A stretch of 64,000 bases of DNA from Clavelina lepadiformis (lineage: Eukaryota; Chordata; Ascidiacea; Aplousobranchia; Clavelinidae), in the NCBI RefSeq assembly GCF_947623445.1, contig NC_135240.1, positions 19,902,001-19,966,000 of the forward strand, read 5' to 3'. The translations under genes and the position numbers were made by a program. Shown here piece after piece: positions 46,351-57,400 of the stretch; the first letter of the stretch is position 1; each line of letters starts with the position of its first letter. The notes under the pieces were generated by a model. That model made no database searches. It worked only from the letters and a program-made list of their open reading frames with translations, and was not told where the DNA came from.

Positions 46351-48674
46351 CAGGGGTCGGCAACCTTTTGCTAGTCACGGGCCAAATGTCGAGTGTACAA
46401 CTCTTTGGCGGGCCGGAATTTTCATTAATCCTATAATTCACACTCACTTGAGTATATTACGCTACATTGCTGCAATCTCAATCATACCAATCACAAAAAG
46501 AGCAAAATTTATGTATTCACACTTCAACAACACAGCATTATTGTGACACTTGATGCTGCTTGCTTTGTGAAAGTTTTTCAACATCTGGTGACAAGTCAGA
46601 TGAAGCAAGAACCAGAACATTTTCTAAATGGGCGTAGGAAATGCGTGATCTTAGCTTGCTTTTCGTGAATTTCATTGTTGAAAACATTTTTTCACATGTG
46701 TACGTGCTACCAAAAATCGATGCCATTTCTTTTGCATTGTTGGTCAAGCTAGGATAAAGACCACTTTCAAGAAGGTAGGCTACTTTTTGTAAAAGTCAAG
46801 CAGCGATATGCCCTTCGTATGAAATTTTGCCTTCACTTCGTCACTGCATTGCATTTCAATAAGGTCCATTTGAAATTTTTCGTGAATGTTATTGGCGTCC
46901 ACATCAAACGGAGTACTGAATAGCCTGAGTTTATTTTGTAGAGAACGAATGTCGGCAAAGCGTGAGGAAAATTCAGTAATTAAATTTCGTATCACAGTGA
47001 CAAATGCAGTGTTGCTACTAGGTTTGCTCTCTTCCAGTATAGGAAAGTGAACATAATTTTCTTTGTCCAGTTGACATTCCCAGAGTCGCAGTTTTCTTTC
47101 AAATGCGAGTATGTGCCTCCACATCTCATGTATCAGTTGTTTTTTCCCCTGAAGTTGCAAATTCAATTTGTTCAGATGTGACGTTAAATCTACTAAGAAA
47201 GCAAGATTAGATACCCATTCTGGATTACGAAATTCTGTGACGTTAATGTTTTTATTTTCAAGGAACGTTGCTATTTCATTTCTCAGCTCATACACTCGTG
47301 CAAGCACAGCTCCTCGACTTAGCCAGCGAGCTTCGCAGAAATACAGCTGGGCATCACCATATTGATTCTCTGCTTCTAGTAACATCTGGCGAAACTGTCG
47401 GTGATTCCGTTTGTGAGACAAAATCATATTCACAGCTTTCACCACTGTGTCCATAACACTCATCAAGTTTGTTGTCTTGGCGCACAACGCCTCCTGGTGA
47501 ATTAAACAGTGTACCTTTGACATTTTGTCATTGCGTCCGAGATCTTCCAAGTGTTTTTGAAGCAAGCAACGGCACCTTTATTTTTACCAATCATTGCAGG
47601 AGCTCCGTCGGTTGTTACCGACACCAATTTTGACAGATTGAGGTTCATACTGTTAGTGCACTGCAACAGTGCCTTCAGAATATCTACTCCCGTTGTAGTG
47701 CCCTTCATAGGAACTAAATCAACGAAATCTTCAAAAATATCAAAATTTGAGCTGACTCCACGAACGAATTCCGTAAGCTGAGCTGTGTCCATTGTATCAG
47801 TGCTCTCGTCAATAGCAATTGAAAAGTATTGCAAATTTTTTAGACAATCGTGTTGGCCAGTTTTTACATCCTGTGACATTTCTTCGATTCGTCGGGTGAC
47901 AGTTCTTGCAGAAAGGCTAACATCGGAGAATAATTTTTTTTTCTCCGGGCATATGACTTCGACAACGGCCATCAAACAGTCTTTCACGTAATCACCATCA
48001 GTGAAAGGTTTCATGTTTTTTGCAATTACTTTGGCGACCTCATAGCTTGCCTGAGTGTTTTTTCTTATTCAGTGTTTTGCTTTTGAAATATACTACACTG
48101 ATTTTCCAAGCAGAGTTTAAGACAGTTAATTTTGTCTTTTCTCGTTTGGCCTCTGTACTCCGAAAGCTTCAAATGCTTTGTCTCATAATGACGCTTAATA
48201 TTAAATTCCTTGTTTACAGAAACAGACTGATTGCAAATTAAGCACGTGGGTTTACCAAAGTGTAGTATGGAAAAGTACTTTTCAGTCCATTCTTCATTAA
48301 AACCTCGGCACTCATCATCAACCTTTCGACGTTTCGCTAACATCCTAAATTATAACAAACTTTAGGTGAAAGCTGGTGTGCGTCTCTCTTTATATCTATA
48401 ACGACTAGTCTAGTCTACTCTACAGACAATCTCGTACTTATTACGAGATACTAAGTTAGTCTACCGTCTTCTCACCAGTTTTATTGCGTAACAACAGACT
48501 AGTACGACGTACTTATGGCGTAACAATACCACAATTTTTTCAAACACTGCAGTTTGAAACTCAATAAGACACGGCGGGCCGTATTCTTGTGATAACTAAT
48601 TAATATGTCTCGGGCCGGACGATTTCGCATGGCGGGCCGGATCCGGCCCGCGGGCCGTAGGTTGCCGACCCCTG
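46351..48674 (-). mobile_element. hAT transposon carrying a transposase gene (2.3 kb)
   Basis: The ends are CAGGGGTCGGCAACCT and AGGTTGCCGACCCCTG, with GGGCC-rich subterminal sequence. The flanks GCTTTATG and AGTCTATG agree at 5 of 8 positions. The interior holds the transposase described at 46538. A related element lies at 57072-59333. Confidence 0.88.
46538..48343 (-). pseudogene. hAT transposase (GTF2IRD2/ZBED-like), frameshifted
   Basis: Starts at 48343. Pieces: 48343-48065 with the zinc finger C-L-I-C...H-Y-E-T-K-H (IKRHYETKHL), 48014-47502 with IAIDESTDTMDTAQL and VTTDGAPAMIGKNKGAV (first two acidic residues of the hAT DDE core), 47565-46780 with VHCLIHQEALCAK and the helical insertion, and 46747-46538 with SKLRSRISYAHLENVL (hATC dimerisation). 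Three frame breaks, near 48055 (in an A6 run), 47560 and 46770, separate them. Otherwise nearly full length (about 580 residues). The family is that from which vertebrate GTF2IRD2 and FAM200 proteins were domesticated. Confidence 0.85.
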
Positions 48675-48682
48675 AGTCTATG

Positions 48683-49972
48683 GTATTGCTTTGCGACCGT
48701 TTTGTAATATACAGGTGTAAAGTTACCAAGCTTAAACTCATCATATCAGAATAATAACCAACCGAAAAAGGAAATTACAGCACCAATATCTCAATATGTA
48801 CTACTGATTTACTATTTGCTATTAACCTACAAGTGTATGCCCACAAGCTTAATTATTACTCGTGTTTAGTAGTTCTTGTATTTCCTTGTATTTGTATTGT
48901 GTTATTATTTTTTTGGCTAGATTGTTGTTTTTTTCTTTATTATGTGCTTTGTAATAAAAAAAAAAGAAATAACTAAATAAACAAATTAATAAATAAGGAA
49001 AACTACAATCTTTAGCGACAATGAGATTGATACCCAAACAGGGGAAAACCGATTACCAAAAGTCAAATGCTCTTCACGTTTGTGAGTTTCTTGATCAACT
49101 GACCTTATCTGTGGGCAGACCGAGCTCAGTTAACCTCAAACTCAGATTTTTTAATTATCCATTACAAGAAATCTTCTGGTGCAATTGTCATGAAAATTTC
49201 ACGCCTAATATAGCCTACAGACTACAATAATTTTATACCGAGTTCTATGATTTCAGACAAATCAAATTAAGTCTACATTAGTGTTTATATAGGCGTTATA
49301 GGCGGTTATGGTGCCAACACGTGGCCGCTCTGATGGTAATGTGTGATAATATGTTGAAGCCGGAACATTATGTTAAATTTTAAGCACTGGATTGTCAAAC
49401 AAATAGCCTACATGGGAATAAAGTTATAACCTTTTTCCTGCATTGACGCCTAGTAAGCTGGATTATATGAGGTTATAATTTAATCGCAATGCCCTTAGGC
49501 CATTATTTGAAAGACTGCTAAAATTCTTATGCGTTAGATGAACTTTGATTGTTAAGTTACCATTTCAGTTCCACTGATGATTTGCCTAAGGGCAAGTAGC
49601 GTCGCATTTATTGGTTTCTATTTGTATTGAATAGAATCGGTTTGATAAATTTCTATCATTCATGATATAGGCAGGCAATATATAAATAACCCAGAAAAAA
49701 AGAATGTCAGTTTTCATTGATTACTTTCTGATTCCATTGTCTATACAGAATGTAGTCGATGGTTTGGTTATTTGGTTTTTATTACTTGTACTCGGGTATA
49801 CTGCAGTTTGGTTGTGACCAAGCTCAATATAGACTTACTTTAGAAAACTATAAGACTAATTGTAATAAAATACTTAACTACACTTGTCAGATGAAGGTGG
49901 TAGATAACAAAGTTGCTCATGAATGAAGCAATAAAATGTAGTGATAACTTCTGTTGTCATGATAGGATCTCG
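48683..49972. other. Spacer, no gene seen
   Basis: AT-rich with simple A/T tracts near 48950-49000. No supported feature. Confidence 0.4.
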
Positions 49973-50082
49973 GGGTCTAGTGAGGAAGTGCACAACCACA
50001 GGATACTAGACCCCAATTGTATACTAGACCCCAATTAGTCAAAATGTGACGTCATTTAGTTGTGAACTTCTGCACTAGACTC
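49973..50082. mobile_element. Palindromic MITE, copy 3 (110 bp)
   Basis: Same family as 22090 and 22669: GTGCACAACCACAGGAT at the left, GTCATTTAGTTGTGAACTTC and TGCACTAGACTC at the right, CRE TGACGTCA at 50047-50054. It is longer because the segment TATACTAGACCCCAATT is partly duplicated in tandem. Confidence 0.75.
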
Positions 50083-51379
50083 GAATCTTGTATGGTGGCC
50101 TACTTTTCAGATTACCATGGGATGAACCATTTGCCAACATTTTGGTTATAACATATTCTATTAGAATATGACCATTAAATAAAAATAGTAGAGCTTTTTA
50201 AAATTTCAGTAGTGTTCAGGCATATACCAATATGTGGCAAACTTGAATGCTGCAACTTTCCAAATAAACCAATTTTTGTTATATTATTATGAACTGTGTA
50301 AAAGTGATGTTAAAATGCTTGTTTCTTTGTATAAAGGGGTACTGGTCAACTCCTCTACCATACTAAGCTCTGTCTGCTTGCATATGATAAATACATAAAA
50401 AATTAATGAAATGAAATTAATATCTTTTTAAATGAAGAAAACAATTAAAATATGTTGCAAAGTATTGTAATCAAATAACAATATGACAATTCAAATACAA
50501 CAGCAAACTAACAATTGGTCAAATGAAAGCACATTCAAAAAAGTATGTTGTGTCTAACTTTTAATGTTTTTGCTTATCTCTTGGTACCAATAACGCAAAG
50601 ATTTCACAGGTGCTTTTACATGTATACCGCTTGATCGTGATATTGCAAAACAGCAGCAAAAATAGTTTTGAATAAAGGGTTAGAATATCACTGTGATGGA
50701 AAGTGCAATGATCTTATGCAGAGACAAAAATGTAGGAAGCAATAAGTTGTTATAAGCCTTCAAGGTTTGGCCTATATCTAGCTGTAGCATATGATCGCAG
50801 ACGAATACTAAAATCACACAGTAATAAAAAGTTTTAACATATAGGGCAATACAAAATTAGCTACAGTAGTCAATAAGAAAACCAATGTCCAATAAGAAAG
50901 TGAAACCAATTTCGTGGGCTTGATAATAATTTCTAGATAGTCAAATCTTTTAGTTATTACTACATAATGCATGACATGAGGTGTTGTTTGATATCGTTGA
51001 GGTTTTTGTTCGACAGGCCTCAAAATCTTTGCTGGCATCTCGCATTTACAACAAGCATATCAATCTTAATAAAAAATTTTTAACAATGGTGTAAGCCTTC
51101 TACTTTTCATTCTATATATGTTGAAGTTCTACTTTTTTATTTATTTTTTGTAATTTACTATTTGAGGTGGCATCCAGATTTACTTGCATTAATTACTTCC
51201 AGGCCAGTGTAGAGAGGTGGTCAGGCCATTTAGTTGTCCCGGGCCTAAAACTTTTTCTGGGTCCTATTATTTGCAAATCACATTCATCCTTACACTTGGA
51301 TAAAGGAAGCTTGTAGTAATAATACAAAAGTTATAAGTTATTGTACAAAAAAGACAATCTTTTGTGCATTTATCGATTA
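50083..51379. other. Spacer upstream of the atlastin-like gene
   Basis: No coding signal. This interval should contain the promoter of the gene that follows, but I see no distinctive motif. Confidence 0.4.
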
Positions 51380-51479
51380 TATTTCAACTCCACCAAAGCT
51401 AAGCATCTGTTTGAGCCAATATGGGCAAGATGTGACCCTCAAATTGTGTACTGGTTTACACCTAAACTCTCATTCTGCA

Positions 51480-54400
51480 ATGTATAAAGAACACAAGTTT
51501 TTAAAAAACAACACACAGCTTATTCAAAAAACATTCAAAACTGCTTATGCTCATTACTCAATGCGAAATTCTGCATTGTCACAACTTTCCCCACACAAGA
51601 CGCAGAACAGAATGTGAGTAAAATGGGAAATGAAGATGTTTAGTGGGAAAGTGAAAATAAGCGTTAATCATTTCTGGGAAATTTTTTGGCTCTAAAAAGT
51701 TGATTTATTGTATCTACTTGGCAAATTTTGAAAAATGGACGATAATGAATAAGTTATTTTTCTCAAACTTGTGGAGGATGTATTTATCATAAATGCCCCA
51801 TGTTTTTACTGTAATTACTGAAAACTTAGCTTGCACAAATAATTTTCTGCTTATCATATAAGTTGCATGTGAGATTTCATGATGAAATAATATAAAGCAT
51901 TTTGTAACCCAAAACAGATGTTTTTTGTCCATTACTGTATTACTGCAAAAAGGTTATTTTTTTCTTGTATTTTCTAAATGTTGGATTTAAACTTAAAATC
52001 TAAACCTATGGCTGATAGTGTTTAATTTACCAAAACAAACGGATTATAGATTGTATTTAAATGGACTTTTGTTAGTCATTTGTGTATGTATCTTAAAATG
52101 GTTATTATCTTTGACTAAATGAAACCTAACCCTGGGTTTAGTATACGCTGTGATTTAAACTTTATCCTAATCCATGTGCTAATATAAACTAGACAAAGGC
52201 TTTTTGTTTTGTTTTGCCATTGGAAAAGTCACTTTGTACATGTTAACGTAGTATGTTATTAATACAGGACATTGTAAAATGGATTTATGTCTATTACCAC
52301 CATGATATATTTTAACAGTCTGGTGTTTTATGCTGTAATACAGTAATATTTATTGTTTGGTTGCTTTTACTTTTTAAACATAAAAAAACCCATTCATTTT
52401 TTTGATTGATGCACTTCCTTAGAAATCTTGAAATTATGCAAGGAACCAGCGATGCACAAAGTTCGGTCTTTGGCATGTACAGAGATGCTCTTTCAAAACT
52501 TCTGGGACATAAACCAAGTATACAAAAGTTGTATATTAGCTTAGGTACTGATGCACACATAATGATAAAAAATGATTGAAAAATTGTTATTTTTCTTTTT
52601 AAAATGATTAGGGCATGCTGTAGATCAAGCTATACCACTCCTTTTTCTCCAAGAGGATGGGCAAATTAAGCTGAATAAGGAAGACCTGAGAATCATTGCA
52701 CAACATCCTGATGTTAGAGATAACCCAGTTGCAGTTCTGTCAATCAATGCTGATCCTGAAACACTTTTTCATCATCAAAAACCTAAAGGGATTGGAAATT
52801 TGCTAAATTTCTTATTAATTTTTCTTGAATCCACCATGGTTAGTTTAAAATCAAAAGTTTGAATGAAATTTAAAACCGGACACATGCATGCTGTCAATGC
52901 AGTTACTATGCTTTACAAGGTGCGGATGAAAAGTAATGAGCCTAACCAAGAAATCATATTATTTAAGGGAGCTTAAGAAATTAATTAGATTTAGTTTTGT
53001 TTAGTTTTAACATACACACATGTTTGGTTTAATGGCCGTGCTAACCTTCCATGGTTGTAGCACCACTATAATTTACAATTTGCCGTTGTAATATATTGCT
53101 TTTTATCATTTATTTATGGTTCGTGAGCATATTTCTTGTTTGACCAGTTTACACAGAAGTTGGCACAATATTTTTCACTCCTTTTTCACTCTCAATGGTT
53201 AAAAATATTTGGTACCATATGATACAAATTTTTGTATTTGGTCTTAAATTCATGTACTTTAAGTTTTAGATGAGCTTCTGTATTGGTTTTACAAATTATC
53301 TAATTAGAAGTATATCAGCACTGTCAAACCAAGATGGAAACCCAAAGATGCTTTTGTCCTCCTTGATGTTGCTTCTCTACGATTACCATAGCAACAAATA
53401 ATTAACTAAGAGTTTGAAATTTTTTATCAGCTGCCTTATTTACCAGACCTTGCCAACCGTGGCTTTCATTTATTTTCAGTGACAAAAAATTCTAGTAAAT
53501 TCACTTGTCTCCAATAAAATGAAGTTGTTTAGGCTGAGGAGAAGTTCCTTAGATATTTGTTCATTCCACAGTATCATTAGAGCAAGTGTGTTTCCTTAGG
53601 AGGATAACATAGACAAATGAAGGCATCCAAACTCGAACGTGTTTTTTTAATTTTATTTAGGTTTATTAGTTTTCATAACATGCTCGTGGTATGGTGCAAA
53701 CAAAAACTATAAAACAAAGTATCAAACATGCGAAGAAATCTCTTGTCTTAAAAAGTATGAAAGTGCTTGCAAATTTCAAAGCAGAATTTTTAAACTACTT
53801 CAATAATTTTTTGCGTTTTTCTTTAAATCCCATGGCACTAACAAACAGAGCTGACTTGCTCTTTAACATAAACTGAAGGTGAACTTTTGCTATATTATTA
53901 TATTAGTGTTTATCTATTATAAACAAGCATTTGCAATCACACATACAGTAGCTTTTGAATAATTTTTTCTTGCAGTCTTAAATTTGTAAATTTTTTTCAT
54001 TTAAAGGATGAAAATTGGATACCTCAACTGGATACTCGCATTCCACTCAAATGGAAAAGAATACAAAGGAAAAATATTTGGTTGTGGAACAAGCCTTATG
54101 TTATTCAAAAGTCAAATGGTGAAAAGGTCTGCTATAAGACTACACACTGGTTGGCAAGTTGCACAAGTCATTTGTAAATGAATATGAATCGTGTTGTAGG
54201 TTGCCCTGTTGCTTATAGAAGCTGATACAAATTCCTTTACAAGAAAATTTAACACCTTTGCATTCACTTGCTTATTGAGTTCCCTTCAAATTTACTTTGC
54301 AAATAACACTACGGAAGATTTTGACTTCAAGATGCTGAACGTAAGCAATGTTATTTTGCCTTTTGCTTTCGAACGTTTAAATATTTTTCCATATAAAAAT

Positions 54401-57400
54401 TGTTTTTCAGGGTTTGGAACCAATTACAACAGCTTACCAAAAATTAGGAAATGAAAGTACCTGCTTTCAGGTGTGTTTAAAGTTTTACCAAATTAGACAT
54501 ATCCCTTAGGAATAGGTATTGGTAATGATTCAAAGAATTTTGGAAAGATTGAAATGTGAAATCAAAATAAGTGATGTGACATTGGCAAACACTGTGAGCT
54601 CCACAAATTCATCTGGGTGCTGCAGGTTAAAGAATTAAAGACCTATATTCTAAAGTAAGGTTTCCATAACTGTGTGTCTCAGCACAGAGGCGAACACAAG
54701 TGTACCACATAACTTTCATAATTTTTTATATAATTTGTTATCTGCCATGTTATCGATCAATACTTATACCAATTGCCTGGTTGTATATCAACTGAGTGAC
54801 AGTTTATTTGAGTGACAGTTCATTTGAGTGACATAATTATAGTTCATTTGAGTGACACATTGATAAGTGCTGTTTAATTCATTTGAGTGACACATTAATA
54901 AGTGCTGTGTAATTCATTTGAGTGACAGATTGACATTTGTTGTTTAAGTTGCAGTTGCTGTTAATTAGTAAGTGCACAGATGACAACAAACACAAGACAA
55001 AGTTTAGAGTACTATCTACAAAAAACAACTAAGCATCCTCAACCATCTCGTCCAATTCTTCTGATAGTTCCGCAGTTGGTCTGATCTTCAAATTACGCGT
55101 AATTCGGCGGAGGAATACTTCCTGTGGAAGGTCTTCTTGCTGGGAAAACAAATTTCCAAATCGGGTTTCTTTTTGCCTTGTCATACGCGATCGGCGCAAT
55201 GGTGTCAATGCACCAAATTCAATGCGAAAGAGTTCTTGGGAAACTCTATGATGCTGCATGCTGATGCATTTCTCAACCATTACTGTAGTTTGAATAGTAC
55301 TCACCAATGTGTCACTCAAATGAACTGTCACTCAGTTGAGCAAGAATTATTTGTCACTCAAATGAACGTTAAAAGAATGTGTCACTCAAATGAGCTGTCA
55401 CTCAAATGAAGTGTCACTCAGTTGATCAACTACCCAATTGCCTATGATATAAATATTTATTTTGCTTAGACTAGTGTTTATGCCCCTGCCAGGCAAATTT
55501 ATTATCCCATTGTAACATAATAATCATGGATTGATCAATGGTGAAATACTTTGACTAATTCCAAGGCTACCTTAGAGCTGTATGGTAATAAATCGACATA
55601 TATTGTCACATAATATAAGTTCAATTTTTGGCTAAAATGTGCACTTTTGTAAGCATGAACAATTATACTCTTTGTAAGTTCACATTTAATCGTGTTTTCA
55701 ATCATCATGTGCTTATCACATATTATGTCACAAGTGAAAAGAATGGCAAGATCAGTAAGGAGTATCTTGTCTGAAACTGATATTGCTTGCTGTGCATTGA
55801 GCAAAAACGTTTAAAAGTCACTGGTCTAAAGTAAGCGGCTATATTTAATTTGTTCTTATTAAGGAGAAGATGTGTTTATCTGGCCTCGGCTGGATCTGCT
55901 CCTAGTTTTGAATTATTGATATTAAATTTGCTTAAAGCAGAAGACTTTATCCTCATACTGAACCTGTACTTTAATTCCAGGAAATTTGTTTTTTGAGTGG
56001 TGATTGGTTTTGTAATGATGAAAGTAAATGTGAAGGATCCAGTGATGATTCAAAGTTGAAATTGGGAGATGCAATACAAAACCAGTTTGAGAAAGTAGAG
56101 TCCAGGCTGCTTCCATATCCTGGACCTGCAATAGCCAAATATGATGAGCGTAATGATTACAATTTGACTTTTGGAGGTAAAATTGTAATGTTCTATGTTA
56201 CATCAGTAAGAAAAAATTACTATTATTTTTGATATTATCAATTAGTCAACCATATATTTATTTTTAAAATTTGGAATAATCTTCTAAGTTATGATGTTAT
56301 GTAATCTAAAAGCAATCTCCAATGATCATTTTTGTTTTGTTTTGAATCTGATTTTGCTGGTTTCAAAGATCATAATGAGTAGATGGGCTGGAGAAAACAG
56401 TCTAACATTATTTAAAGTTTTACTTTTTATTTATTGTGTTTTAATACCAAAATGTTGTAACCAGCACACCGAGTGCAATAGGCATGTTTATTTACTAAAC
56501 AAAATGACTAACACGTTTCAAATCATGTTTGCTTCAATCTCGATTCTGAGTGAAAATGAACAAATTAAAAATTTGATCACTATATTGGTAATAAATGATG
56601 GTAAAAGGTTGCTTTGAAAGAATCAGCTTCAAAACTGATAGTCAAGACTCAAGATAAACCATAACAATGCACAGGCCAAACCATAAAAACAGTATGAGAT
56701 AAATCAATGAGCTCTAGCAGGAAACCGAAACACAACATCTCAATACAAAAAAATGTTATGAGATAAATAATATCAAATTTCAAGCCAGTGTCTGGAATCA
56801 GGTTTTTAAATTAATGCTTGGACACAAAATGTTAATAAATTCAATAATCATTACAGGCATGCATCTGCTTAATTTTCAAACTTTGCTAATTTTTAATAAA
56901 TTATTATTATTACTAACTCAAATTTAAGAAATCTTTTACATGTTTTATCACAATACTCACACAGATTGCAGAAACACAAGAAAGCTTTCATTTGATGCAA
57001 TGTCATTTTGACATTATAGCCAGCCAAGTATTTCATGATTAATTATTCCATTGCCACACGAGGCTCTATTCCAGGGGTCGGCAACCTTTCTCTAGCCGCG
57101 GGCCAAAACCAAACTCTACAAGATCTCAACGGGCCATGCTAATTGTTCACTAACAATTCTGTTTCCTTCACTTTTTATGATGTTGTTAAAACTGGCAAAT
57201 TCAGAGCCATGTTATCACATTATCTCCTTCTTTATCTATAGATTAATCCAAACAAAGGTAGTGGCAGTTCATAACAAAAAAACAAATACGTTTATTGACA
57301 GCACTACGTAAAGTGATATTTGATGTTGTTTCGAACTAGAAAGTTTTGGAAGATCAGGTGATAGACTGCATAACACAAGAAGCATAATATCTTGTAAGTG

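Noticed and set aside
46780..48343. Host gene of the GTF2IRD2/ZBED class
   Set aside because: The frame is broken three times and lies exactly between hAT terminal repeats, so it is a transposon gene rather than a domesticated host gene.
51180..51260. Possible hAT-like end around GGCCAGTGTAGAGAGGTGGTC...CCCGGGCC
   Set aside because: No matching inverted end or duplication seen.
54789..55430. Regularly repeated short words suggesting a CRISPR-like array
   Set aside because: The words occur in both orientations with uneven spacing, inside a TIR element with a 9-bp target duplication in an animal genome. A Mutator-like foldback explains them.
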